Source of the DNA: Pseudomonas sp. JM0905a
GTDB lineage: Bacteria > Pseudomonadota > Gammaproteobacteria > Pseudomonadales > Pseudomonadaceae
Direction: 5' to 3'
NCBI RefSeq assembly: GCF_014700075.1
Contig: NZ_JACXBU010000004.1
Coordinates: 434,001-498,000 of the forward strand
Length of the DNA stretch: 64,000 bases
Shown here in pieces: positions 43,054 to 51,357 of the stretch (position 1 is the stretch's first letter; the number at the start of each line of letters is the position of its first letter). Both the position numbers and the translations under genes were made by a program. The notes below the pieces were generated by a model. The model saw only the letters and a program-made list of their open reading frames with translations. It searched no databases and was not told the DNA's origin.

Positions 43054-43905
43054 TCAGGTTTCTCGCAAGGCTTCTGCTGGTGTAGCGGAAGCCCGAATGT
43101 TCTCGAGGCGTCGCAGCCGATCGGCCGTGCTTGACTCGAGACGCTCTACAAGTCGTTTGGCCAAGAGCTCCACCTGTGCCATCGCGGGGACCAGTGAGTC
43201 GTAGGCCGAAGAAGACGCGATATCACTGGTCAGCACATGCCTAGCTTGCTCCGCAATTGGGGAAAGCCAGCGATCGGTAAAGAGGATGATCGTCACACCC
43301 TGCTGTTGGATGTGCTTGGCCAGCTTGATGGTGTCGTTTTGATAGCGACGAAAATCGAACAGCACAGCAACATCTCGCTTCTCCATGTCCAGCGACGCAT
43401 CGAGGTCATGCACCCAATTACGGCCGAGAATTTCGACGTTGCCGCGAATCTCGCGAAGATGGGCATACAGATACTCCGCGAGCGGCTGACTGAAACGCCC
43501 GCCCCTGAGATAAATCCGTCGGCGTTGATCGGCGAGCAGGTCAACTGCCGCGCCCAGGTCTCTCATTTCTTCGATTGAACGCTCGACCATCTCGCCCAGT
43601 TCGGTTCCGAAATTGCTTTCAGCGCGGCTTCCAGCCTGATTCATCAGTGTCAGCGGCGACTCCAGCATCGACTCCAACTCCACAAGCCATGCGCGTTGGA
43701 ACTCAGCAAAACCACCATAGCCCAGCTTCACGGCGAACCGGACAACAGTGGGAGCGCTCACATTTGCTCGCTCGGCAATCTGATGAACTGATTCCAGGGC
43801 GACCACAGGGCTGTTACCCGTTAGAAGGCGTACGAGCTTGCGCTCGCTAGGCGTAAGACTCGCGCTAGCAGCCTGGATCTGACGTTTGATGCCTGCTGTG
43901 TCCAC
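43054..43905 (-). CDS. MurR/RpiR-family transcriptional regulator, paralogue
   Basis: 283 residues from the GTG at 43905, chosen for the perfect GGGAGG site 4 bases upstream. ATG at 43980 has no such site. HTH_6 (LTPSERKLVRLLTGNSPVVA, HQIAERANVSAPTVVRFAVK) and SIS domain (IYLRGGRFSQPLAEYLYAHL, VAVLFDFRRYQNDT, VTIILFTDRWLSPIAEQARH). It is strikingly similar to the regulator at 37677 throughout, including the SIS loop. It diverges from the glutamine-synthetase-like gene and precedes the isochorismatase gene. Confidence 0.87.
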   Translation of the reverse strand: MDTAGIKRQIQAASASLTPSERKLVRLLTGNSPVVALESVHQIAERANVSAPTVVRFAVKLGYGGFAEFQRAWLVELESMLESPLTLMNQAGSRAESNFGTELGEMVERSIEEMRDLGAAVDLLADQRRRIYLRGGRFSQPLAEYLYAHLREIRGNVEILGRNWVHDLDASLDMEKRDVAVLFDFRRYQNDTIKLAKHIQQQGVTIILFTDRWLSPIAEQARHVLTSDIASSSAYDSLVPAMAQVELLAKRLVERLESSTADRLRRLENIRASATPAEALRET

Positions 43906-44099
43906 GGTACCTCCCGTATCTGTTCTGCACCGATAGTCGCCAATTGCGATGCTCTGAGCCGTCCCTGTTGCGGTGCTCATTCATGACTGCTAATGTAACA
44001 TCAGTTTCAGAAATTCATCAACACGACAAAAATGAAACGAATGTCACCATCGCCATGAACCATGAGTTTCCATGCTGAAACAAGAAAGCCGTCAGCATC

Positions 44100-44115
44100 T
44101 GTAACGGTCGTTACA
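44100..44115. promoter_or_regulatory. Operator-like dyad TGTAACG-GT-CGTTACA
   Basis: Perfect 7-bp arms with a 2-base spacer, 56 bp before the glutamine-synthetase-like start and in the divergent region with the RpiR gene (43906-44171). Size and position suit a dimeric regulator site. Confidence 0.5.
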
Positions 44116-44171
44116 AGCGCGAGCTGGCTGCCATCACGGCGGACGCCCGCATCTGAGAGAGTGAAAAGACG

Positions 44172-45491
44172 ATGCAAAACAATAAGATGAGCCCCACCCT
44201 TACCCATTTCATCAGCCAGGACTACTCCGGGATCACACGCGCCAGGACGTTCCCTGAGCATCGGCTCGCGTCCAACCTGAAGAAGGGACTCTGCTGGACG
44301 CCAGCCAACTTGGCCCTGAACCCCTTTGGCAGCATCGTTGAAAACGAATGGGGCTCACTAGGCGACCTGATCATGATGCCCGACGCCGATAGCGAGGTCC
44401 GTGTATCCGGAGAGGGCTCAATCAGCCCGCTGCACTACTTCCACTGCGATTTCCTGAACATGGATGGCAGCCCTTGGGATGCCTGCCCGCGGCAGTATCT
44501 GAAGCGTCAGATAGCAGTGCTCTCTGAAATGGGAATCAAGGCCATCGCGTCTTTCGAGCACGAGTTCATGCTCACTGATATCGAGGAGCCTGCTGCTTGT
44601 TTCTCGTTGGCCGCTTCGCGGACTGAAGAAGCGCTGTGCACCGCGATTACCGCAGCGTTGATCGAAGCGAACGTCGACCCGGAGATGTGCATTCCGGAGT
44701 ACGCGGCCCGACAGTATGAGGTCACTTGTAGCCCTGCCGAGGCTCTGAAGGCAGCCGACCGAGCCGTCAACGTTCGTGAGGTGGTAAGGGAAATTTGCCG
44801 ACGGCAAAACCGCACAGTGTCGTTCTCCCCAGTTAGCTCGCTAAATCCCGGCACCAATGGTGTTCATGTACATGTCTCGCTTTGGAGCGAAAGCGACGAA
44901 CCGCTGACCTACGACCCGAGCCGTCCTGGCCAATTGTCCGAACTGGCCAGCCGCTTCAGCGCCGGCATCCTCGCGCACATGACTGCCTTGACTGCCCTGA
45001 CCGCACCTGGCGTTGTGTCCTACCAGCGGCTTCGTCCGAACAGCTGGAGTGCCGCCTACGCCTGCATCGGCCAGCAAAACCGCGAAGCCTCAATCCGAAT
45101 TGCTCCGATTACTCACCTCAACGACAGCGATGCGGCCAAGCAGGCCAATATCGAGTACCGCGCTGCCGACGCCCTGGCCTCTCCCCACCTCGTGCTTGGG
45201 GCAATTCTCGCTGCGGGTATTGATGGCATTAAGCGCAAGCTTGAAATGCCCGCCCTTGTCACCACGAACCCGGCCTCGATTCCCTCCACTGACCACGCGC
45301 GTTACGGCCTGCGCGCGCTGCCGGTGAACCTTGAAAGCGCCCTCCAGGAACTCGATCGAGACGAAGTAATCACGGCCAGCCTTGGGCCGGCTCTGCTCAA
45401 TTGTTATCGGGCAATAAAGCAGAGCGAAATCAAGGAGATGGATAACAAGGAAGAGAAAGTCGTTCGCGATCTTTATGCCGCTGTCTACTAA
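44172..45491 (+). CDS. Glutamine synthetase-family ligase (gamma-glutamyl-amine synthetase-like)
   Basis: 439 residues. Domain order: short beta-grasp N-terminus (GITRARTFPEHRLASNL), then the catalytic barrel with FEHEFML (metal glutamates), NPGTNGVHVHVSLW (ATP/metal His), QNREASIRIAP (the Asn-Arg-X-Ala-X-X-Arg motif) and NIEYRAADALASPHLVLGA. Assimilatory GS signatures and the adenylylation Tyr loop are absent, so it belongs with PuuA/GlnA-like enzymes that attach glutamate to amines or related acceptors. Located directly before a permease and a deacylase gene, it suggests a gamma-glutamylated amine pathway. Acceptor unknown. Confidence 0.82.
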   Translation: MQNNKMSPTLTHFISQDYSGITRARTFPEHRLASNLKKGLCWTPANLALNPFGSIVENEWGSLGDLIMMPDADSEVRVSGEGSISPLHYFHCDFLNMDGSPWDACPRQYLKRQIAVLSEMGIKAIASFEHEFMLTDIEEPAACFSLAASRTEEALCTAITAALIEANVDPEMCIPEYAARQYEVTCSPAEALKAADRAVNVREVVREICRRQNRTVSFSPVSSLNPGTNGVHVHVSLWSESDEPLTYDPSRPGQLSELASRFSAGILAHMTALTALTAPGVVSYQRLRPNSWSAAYACIGQQNREASIRIAPITHLNDSDAAKQANIEYRAADALASPHLVLGAILAAGIDGIKRKLEMPALVTTNPASIPSTDHARYGLRALPVNLESALQELDRDEVITASLGPALLNCYRAIKQSEIKEMDNKEEKVVRDLYAAVY

Positions 45492-45506
45492 ACCATAAAA
45501 GCCCAC

Positions 45507-45534
45507 AGGGAACGGTTCTCATCGTTCCCTTTGT
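45507..45534 (+). terminator. Terminator or attenuator hairpin between ligase and permease genes
   Basis: AGGGAACG / CGTTCCCT, 8-bp stem with an 8-base loop, followed by TTG TTG rather than a long T-run. Probably reduces, but does not abolish, transcription into the permease. Confidence 0.5.
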
Positions 45535-45549
45535 TGAGGAGCAAAAGAC

Positions 45550-46875
45550 ATGCAAGCCCCGAGTAATGACGTTGGACTCAAGCGCACCCTGACTGTGCGC
45601 GACATGGTTATCTACGGAATGATCTTCATGATCCCCATCGCTCCGATGGGTATATATGGCTACATCGTTAGCGAAGCGAAGGGCATGGCCACTATGGCCT
45701 ACCTCGTCGGGATGATCGCCATGCTCTTCACCGCGCTGAGCTACGCCAGGATGTCATCAACCTGTCCCAAAGCAGGATCCATATACGCCTATGCGAGTCA
45801 CGCGTTAGGCCAGCGAATTGGCTTCCTGATCGGCTGGGTAGTGTTGCTGGACTACATCCTCATTCCGGCGCTGTGTTACATCGTGGCGGCGTTGGCACTG
45901 GAGTCTGTGACCGGCTTCTCGAAATGGCTTTGGCTCGTCGCATTCATTGCCTTCAATACGGCGATAAACATCCGTGGGATCCATATCACCGCGCGTACCA
46001 ATGACATCTTTGCCATTTGCCTTATGGCGGTGCTGGTCTGGTTTGTGACCTTGGGTTTGTACATGGTTTTCGGAGGCCACGTTGGTGAACCCTCGATTGC
46101 ACCTCTTTACAACAAGGAGACCTTTAGTCCGGGATTGATCATGAGCGCGGTCTCCATTGCGGCTCTGAGCTTCTTGGGATTCGATGCCATCAGCACACTG
46201 GCGGAGGAAAACGCTGGCAAGGCGAGCGACGTAGGCAAGGCAACCATCATCGTTCTTTTCCTGATGGGTGGCCTATTCATTGTCCAGACTTGGGTTGCGG
46301 GGATGGCATGGCCGGACTTCGGGGCGCTTGCCGAAGATAAGGACAACGCTTTCTATACTGTCGCCTATGCCGTTGGCGGCACCCCGCTCAAAGTAGCGTG
46401 CGCGGTCGCGACTGCTGTTTCCTGGGGATTCTCTTGTGCACTAGTGGCGCAGACGGCTATTTCGCGGATCCTGCTGAGCATGGCTCGTGATGGGCAACTG
46501 CCGAGCGCACTTGCCAAGCTTCATCCGAAGTATCAAACCCCCTTTGTCAGCACACTCTTCGTCGCCGCCGTATCTCTGGCTGTAAGTGTTCTGTTCATGT
46601 CCGACGTCGGCTCACTGACCTCCCTGGTCAATTTCGGCGCGCTGACCGCCTTCTTCGCACTGCATCTCTGCGTGCTCAACCAGTTCATGGTTCGCACGCC
46701 TTCCGGCAAATGGGTCAAGGATGGCCTGGTCCCGTTGCTTGGCTTGGTGGTGATCGGATATGTCTGGCTGAGTCTTGATATGCATGCCTTGAAGATGGGC
46801 CTCGTCTGGCTGGGCCTCGGCGCTATCTATCTGGCGATCAACAGCCGGAAGCTTAAAAGTCTCCAATTTTCTTAA
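45550..46875 (+). CDS. APC-family amino acid/amine permease
   Basis: 441 residues, ~12 helices. Helix 1 contains the broken-helix motif VIYGMIFMIPIAPMGIYGYI; MSSTCPKAGSIYAYASHALG and SAVSIAALSFLGFDAISTLAEENA (quoted in part) are APC signatures. GAGGAG precedes the ATG. Lying between a gamma-glutamyl-ligase-like gene and an AstE-like deacylase gene, it resembles the PuuP role of amine importer. Substrate not deducible. Confidence 0.85.
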   Translation: MQAPSNDVGLKRTLTVRDMVIYGMIFMIPIAPMGIYGYIVSEAKGMATMAYLVGMIAMLFTALSYARMSSTCPKAGSIYAYASHALGQRIGFLIGWVVLLDYILIPALCYIVAALALESVTGFSKWLWLVAFIAFNTAINIRGIHITARTNDIFAICLMAVLVWFVTLGLYMVFGGHVGEPSIAPLYNKETFSPGLIMSAVSIAALSFLGFDAISTLAEENAGKASDVGKATIIVLFLMGGLFIVQTWVAGMAWPDFGALAEDKDNAFYTVAYAVGGTPLKVACAVATAVSWGFSCALVAQTAISRILLSMARDGQLPSALAKLHPKYQTPFVSTLFVAAVSLAVSVLFMSDVGSLTSLVNFGALTAFFALHLCVLNQFMVRTPSGKWVKDGLVPLLGLVVIGYVWLSLDMHALKMGLVWLGLGAIYLAINSRKLKSLQFS

Positions 46876-46892
46876 AACTGTCTAAAGGGACA

Positions 46893-46914
46893 CACGGCGT
46901 CGGAAGACGCCGTG
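46893..46914 (+). repeat. Intercistronic hairpin between permease and deacylase
   Basis: CACGGCGTC-GGAA-GACGCCGTG, 9-bp perfect stem closed by a GNRA tetraloop, without T-run, 15 bp before the next start. The stable GGAA loop suggests an mRNA-stability or processing element rather than a terminator. Confidence 0.55.
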
Positions 46915-46929
46915 CCCAGGAGCTGATCC

Positions 46930-48045
46930 ATGCAACAACGATCTCACGCTATTTCAGGTGTATCGCTCGGCACGAGCAGGGAAGTACACAGCTTCCATTT
47001 TGGAAAGCAGACTGGCCGTAAGGCCTACATCCAGGCCGGGTTGCATGCAAGCGAACTGCCCGGGATGCTGGTCAGTCATTACCTCCGGGAACTCCTTCAG
47101 CAGGAGGAAGAAACAGGTAATCTGATCGGTGAAGTTGTCCTCGTGCCCATCGCCAACCCCATTGGCCTGGATCAAACCGTTCTCACCTATCAGATGGGGC
47201 GATTCGACTTGTACACCGGGGAAAATTTCAACCGCTACTTCCCGGACCTTTCCACAACGGTGGCTAACCAACTCAAGGGCCAGCTTACCGAGGATGGTTC
47301 GACAAACGTGTCCTTGGCGCGGGACGTGCTAAAGCGTCATGTGGACAGCCTTGAGCCTGTGCGGCACGTAGACGCCCTCAGGAAGATCCTTCTCAGCTTG
47401 TCGTGCGATGCCGATGTCGTGCTCGATCTCCATTGCGACTGCGAGTCGGTGCTGCATCTCTATACCCATCCTGACAACCTTGATGAGGTGATGCCGCTGT
47501 CCGCACTCATGGGCGCTCAGGTAACCTTGTATGCATCCGAGCAGGGAAACAGTCCTTTTGACGAGGTCAGCGTGAGCTTCTGGTCGAAGTTGCAGAAGCT
47601 GTTACCCGAGCACCCAATCCCGACTCCCACCATCAGCACCGCAGTCGAATTGCGAGGCCAGCTGGACGTGAGCCATCGTCAAGCCAAGGAAGACGCCGAG
47701 CGAATCGTTGATTATCTCAGGCTCCAAGGAGTGCTGGAGGGGAAGGAGCAGGTGTATGTGCCGCAGGTCTATCACAATGCGACACCTCTCGACGGCACGG
47801 AAGTACTCTTCTCCGATCGCCCTGGAGTGATTGTTTACCTGGCTCAATGCGGCGATCTACTGGAGCCTGGAGATGCTGTTGTGGATGTCGTCGACCCCGT
47901 TACCGGGGAAACCAGTAGGCACCATGCTGGCGTCAAAGGTGTGTTCTTCGCGAGGCAGAATCGCCGCTATGCCATGGCGGGTATGGATCTCGCCTATATC
48001 GCAGGGGAGCATTCCCTCAGAAGCGGGCAACTGCTGTCGGCCTGA
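46930..48045 (+). CDS. Succinylglutamate desuccinylase/aspartoacylase-family Zn hydrolase
   Basis: 371 residues, M14-like fold. Zinc ligands are the His and Glu of QAGLHASELPG and the His of VVLDLHCDCES; PIANPIGLDQ and NFNRYFPDLS are typical of the AstE/AspA group; a beta-barrel C-terminal domain starts near residue 275. Members cleave N-acyl amino acids or acylated amines. In this cluster it could hydrolyse the gamma-glutamyl or other acyl group after side-chain oxidation (inference). AGGAG is 8 bases before the ATG. Confidence 0.82.
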   Translation: MQQRSHAISGVSLGTSREVHSFHFGKQTGRKAYIQAGLHASELPGMLVSHYLRELLQQEEETGNLIGEVVLVPIANPIGLDQTVLTYQMGRFDLYTGENFNRYFPDLSTTVANQLKGQLTEDGSTNVSLARDVLKRHVDSLEPVRHVDALRKILLSLSCDADVVLDLHCDCESVLHLYTHPDNLDEVMPLSALMGAQVTLYASEQGNSPFDEVSVSFWSKLQKLLPEHPIPTPTISTAVELRGQLDVSHRQAKEDAERIVDYLRLQGVLEGKEQVYVPQVYHNATPLDGTEVLFSDRPGVIVYLAQCGDLLEPGDAVVDVVDPVTGETSRHHAGVKGVFFARQNRRYAMAGMDLAYIAGEHSLRSGQLLSA

Positions 48046-48058
48046 TTGATAACTGAAT

Positions 48059-48088
48059 GGCGAGACCAGGCCGCTGCATGGTCTCGCC
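48059..48088. terminator. Bidirectional terminator between convergent genes
   Basis: GGCGAGACCA / TGGTCTCGCC, 10-bp perfect stem with 10-base loop between the deacylase and racemase genes. T-poor tails, but the convergent position supports the role. Confidence 0.6.
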
Positions 48089-48097
48089 GTTGTTACG

Positions 48098-49335
48098 TCA
48101 GTCTGTCTTCAGGATACGCGGGTTGGAATTGCCCCAAACGGTGTAAAGGTCAGCGAGGAGGGCGCCGTTGAAGTCTTCAAGCTCAGCTTGCGTGATTTCT
48201 GCGCTCCTTGCTTGCCGAAAAGCACCACCTCATCCCCGGGTTTCACCCCACCCTTCACGTCGGTGACATCGACCATGACGGTATTCATGGAGATCTTCCC
48301 GACGGTGGGAACTCGCTGACCATTGATCAGCACATAGGACTTGTTCGTGAAGGCCCGGCGATAGCCATCCGAATATCCAACAGGCACATTTGCCAGCAAC
48401 GAGTCGCGCTTGAGGATGAAGGTGCGATCGTAGCCAACGGTATTCCCAGCCGGGTAAGGATTGACTGATGCAACCGTGGCTTTGAAGAACAGCACACGCT
48501 TAAATTCCTGGCTGTTCTCGACCGGATCGCCATACAGCAGGTTGCCCGGTCGAACCATGTCGAGCCAGGCCTCCGGCACATTCTGGATCGCGAAGGATGC
48601 GGCGCAATGGAGAATCAGCTTGGATCGGTCAAGGTGGGCGTTATCTATTAACCATTGAGATTGCTGCTTGAAGGCATCCAGCCCCTTGAGCACATCGTCG
48701 CGATCCTCCACGGCAAAGTGGGTCATGATCCCAACGACCTCCAGCCCCTTCTGTGAAACGAGAGCAAGCGAATCCTTCTTGCCGTTGTCCGTGCCCATCT
48801 CAAGGCCGTTGCGGCTTATTCCTGAAGAGTTCAGGCCAACGTGAACTCGCAACGTCTTGCCATGCTTTGCCGCAATTTCACCAGCCTTCCGCGCGAACTC
48901 CAGCCCCCCTACCAACTCTTCGACGTCATACTGCAGGGCATTTTCCACCTCGGCCAATGTAGCGGTCCGAACCCGCATCAGTCGCCCCGTGAAGCCTTTG
49001 GCCCTCACGACCCGGGCTTCTTCGTTGCTTGCCACCGCGATACAAGGAACCTTCATTGCGATTGCTGATGGGACGAGCAAAGCAATGCCATGGCCATAAG
49101 CGTCGGCCTTCATGACGTCACAAATCTGACTCTTCCCCTGCAGCTTTGTCTGGAGCGCTTTAATGTTACTTTCAAATGCCGCTTTGTTGATTTCCACCCA
49201 TGCATTAGTGGCGTGAACTTGCTCGATATACGGAAGGTTTGACGTTTCCGCCGAGAGTGGCGGAGCGGCCTGAACCGCATTGAAAAAAGCCATTGGAATG
49301 GCGAGCGCCAGAATTGAACGAGAGAAATTGGTCAT
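48098..49335 (-). CDS. Periplasmic broad-specificity amino acid racemase with C-terminal frameshift
   Basis: A fold-type III PLP racemase of the Bsr/Bar group. The signal peptide (MTNFSRSILALAIPMAFFNA, cleavage before APPLS) directs it to the periplasm. The PLP lysine lies in VMKADAYGHGIALL and the second catalytic Tyr in NTVGYDRTFIL; KISMNTVMVDVTD is also present. ATG 49335 follows AAGGAAG. Near 48200 a single missing base moves the reading frame: the continuous frame ends in nonsense at 48109, whereas the +1 frame reads AEITQAELEDFNGALLADLY, TVWGNSNPRILKTD and a stop at 48098, the expected Bsr end. Either a true truncating mutation of the last ~30 residues or a sequencing error. Confidence 0.8.
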
Positions 49336-49450
49336 TAGCACAACTTCCTTTTTGGTCGTATTGACTTAAATGAGGCAATGTAAGTAGCGCAGAGCTCCAC
49401 ATAGCGACAGCTCATTGTAAAAACATGGACAACCACCTGGGACGTTTCCC

Positions 49451-49466
49451 TTCAGTTTAAACTGAA
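49451..49466. promoter_or_regulatory. Perfect 16-bp palindrome TTCAGTTTAAACTGAA
   Basis: It lies in the gap between the ALDH-like fragment (stop 49508) and the racemase (start 49335). It extends to a 24-bp dyad with one mismatched pair (flanks TCCC and AGGA). It is 115 bp before the racemase start, in position for an operator. Confidence 0.5.
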
Positions 49467-49507
49467 AGGATAAACCCTAATGAACAAGATATTATTCGCC
49501 TGTAATT

Positions 49508-50212
49508 TTATTGAGGGCAGGCACCCTCATCTGGAGGGGGCGTGAAAATTACTGAGCCAATGCATTGATGAGAGGCCGTCTGCGAGCAAAGCTCCTCAAT
49601 GTCTCCGGGGAGAACCTGAAAGAGCCCAGGACTAAACCCACAACTAGTGCTCAACCTAGCAATTGCGAGAACTGAAATAGAGCAGACTCTCGAAGTTACA
49701 GCGATCAAAGGGCTTCCGCGCAGAACGGATGCTCCAAGATGCTGTACGAGATCAGAGAATGGTGTGATTGAATCTATTGCAACTACCGAAGGAGAAACGG
49801 CGGAAGAAGCTGCAGAACTAGGAGAAGTAACTCGAGATAGGCAATCCAGATGTTGGATGGCATCAAGAATTTGATCCCTATGGCCGGATGGTTGCCCTCC
49901 TAGCTCAGCTTCAGCTATTAACGCCAAGTCTGCAAGGTGGGTTTTCATTTCGGATGCTAGCTGATAGAGGACTAAAAGCCGCTCCTCAGCATCAATCAGC
50001 CGCCAATCATGGCTTGCGCGAAGAGCTGCTGCGACCGCAGCCTCCATCCAAGCACCATCGGAACGGGAAACTCGAGCGATCTCACGCCCAGAGTTCGGTT
50101 CAAGCACAGACAACTGATGTTCGCTATCGAACCAACAGCCAAACACATGAAGCTTATTGGTCAGTATACTTGAGTTACTAAGCGAACCGGCGACACTAGA
50201 AAGATTCCGCAT
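49508..50212 (-). CDS. Aldehyde dehydrogenase-like N-terminal half protein
   Basis: 234 residues that align only with the N-terminal cofactor-binding part of ALDHs: LHVFGCWFDSEHQLSVLEPN, GREIARVSRSDGAWMEAAVA, DWRLIDAEERLLVLYQLASE and a diverged stretch ending CGFSPGLFQVLPGDIEELCS. The PWNFP, Glu-base and catalytic Cys motifs are missing, so it cannot be an active dehydrogenase. It keeps an open frame from ATG 50212 but has weak codon bias. Most likely a decayed or truncated gene; a retained non-catalytic role is possible. Confidence 0.55.
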   Translation of the reverse strand: MRNLSSVAGSLSNSSILTNKLHVFGCWFDSEHQLSVLEPNSGREIARVSRSDGAWMEAAVAAALRASHDWRLIDAEERLLVLYQLASEMKTHLADLALIAEAELGGQPSGHRDQILDAIQHLDCLSRVTSPSSAASSAVSPSVVAIDSITPFSDLVQHLGASVLRGSPLIAVTSRVCSISVLAIARLSTSCGFSPGLFQVLPGDIEELCSQTASHQCIGSVIFTPPPDEGACPQ

Positions 50213-50336
50213 AAAAACGTCCTAGCACAACCCCGTTTCTTCCGACTATACGGAGAGCGCCAAGCGGTAAACCTGCGCTTCCAGGCTATATCAGCATAAA
50301 ATCTGCAAAATCTGAGATAGAGACGAAGCGGGAAAG

Positions 50337-50816
50337 CTACTTAACTTCCACCGCGCCAGGAATCGGTATGGCAAACCCCGCCTTCACACGATCCATGACC
50401 ACCATCGTTTTAAACCATTTAATATTTGAATTATTGTAGAAAAATTGCCTGGTAAACTGCTCGTAGTCCTCAATACACTTTGCCGTTATGAGCAGAACAA
50501 AGTCAGCATCACCCGTAACGTAGTAGCCACTCATAATTTCAGGGGTGCTTCGGATTGACTGCTTAAACTTGTCGATAATGTCGGCGCGCTCACGTTCCAA
50601 GGAAACCAGCACGAGCATCATTACATCCCGACCAACTGCCTTAGGATTGATTACAGACACATCTGCCTGAATTACGCCTTCTGACCTGAGACGCTTCAAT
50701 CTACGCTGCACGCCGGTACTGGAAAGCCCTACCCGCTCTCCCAGCTCTTCGCTAGAGGTACGGTTATTTCGCTGCATTTCATCCAGCAGCTTCGCATCGA
50801 TTCGATCCAGATCCAT
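50337..50816 (-). CDS. Lrp/AsnC-family transcriptional regulator
   Basis: 159 residues. The N-terminal HTH (LDRIDAKLLDEMQRNNRTSS, EELGERVGLSSTGVQRRLKR, LRSEGVI) and C-terminal RAM domain (VMMLVLVSLERERADIIDKF, GYYVTGDADFVLLITAKCIE) are complete. Lrp/AsnC proteins sense amino acids and regulate their metabolism or transport. It is a candidate regulator of the racemase upstream in this strand order, or of the permease at 52099. Confidence 0.88.
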   Translation of the reverse strand: MDLDRIDAKLLDEMQRNNRTSSEELGERVGLSSTGVQRRLKRLRSEGVIQADVSVINPKAVGRDVMMLVLVSLERERADIIDKFKQSIRSTPEIMSGYYVTGDADFVLLITAKCIEDYEQFTRQFFYNNSNIKWFKTMVVMDRVKAGFAIPIPGAVEVK

Positions 50817-50862
50817 GCTAATTACCCTACTAAGGTGCCAACCATTAATTTTAGGTGCTTAC

Positions 50863-50893
50863 AAAAAAACAGGAGGCCATTGTGCAGGCCTCC
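50863..50893 (-). terminator. Rho-independent terminator after the truncated ABC ATPase
   Basis: On the minus strand: GGAGGCC-TGCACAAT-GGCCTCC, extended by CAGGA/TCCTG pairing, then TGTTTTTTT. The truncated gene has kept its own terminator. Confidence 0.8.
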
Positions 50894-50920
50894 GGTTCCT
50901 GTTTGGATACGTTGACTTTG

Positions 50921-51355
50921 CTAATGTGCAGCAATGCCAGGCTGAAGCACCTTGCCCAGGAAGGATTGAACTCTGGGGTTTCCGCAATTTCCGAAGAACT
51001 CCCTCGGGGGGAGATCTTCTTCAATTTTTCCTTGGCTGAAGAAGATTACGCGGTCCGCGACCTCACTAGCAAAGCCCATCTCATGGGTCACAATCAGCAT
51101 GGTCATGCCGCTGGCGGCCAACTCCTTCATGACATCCAGGACTTCCGTCACCATTTCCGGATCCAGTGCAGAGGTCGGCTCATCGAAGAGCAGAACCCGA
51201 GGCTCCATTGCCAAGGCTCTGGCGATCGCCACTCGTTGCTGCTGACCGCCGGAAAGCATCGATGGGTATTTGTGCGAGTGATCGGCCATTCCAACGCGTG
51301 TGAGCAGTGTAAGGGCGATTTCCTCAGCTTTTGCCTTCGATAGCCCCTGAATCGC
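50921..51355 (-). pseudogene. 5'-truncated amino acid ABC transporter ATP-binding protein
   Basis: The C-terminal half of a GlnQ/HisP-type ATPase: helical-domain end ([20 protein letters not shown]), the ABC signature [20 protein letters not shown], Walker [14 protein letters not shown], switch His in [10 protein letters not shown] and the family tail [12 protein letters not shown]. Walker A and Q-loop are absent. Homology begins at ~51355, exactly where the next gene's stop codon lies, so a deletion or insertion junction removed the 5' half. A shorter frame starting at 51289 is open but would not be a functional ATPase. Confidence 0.85.
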
Positions 51356-51357
51356 CC

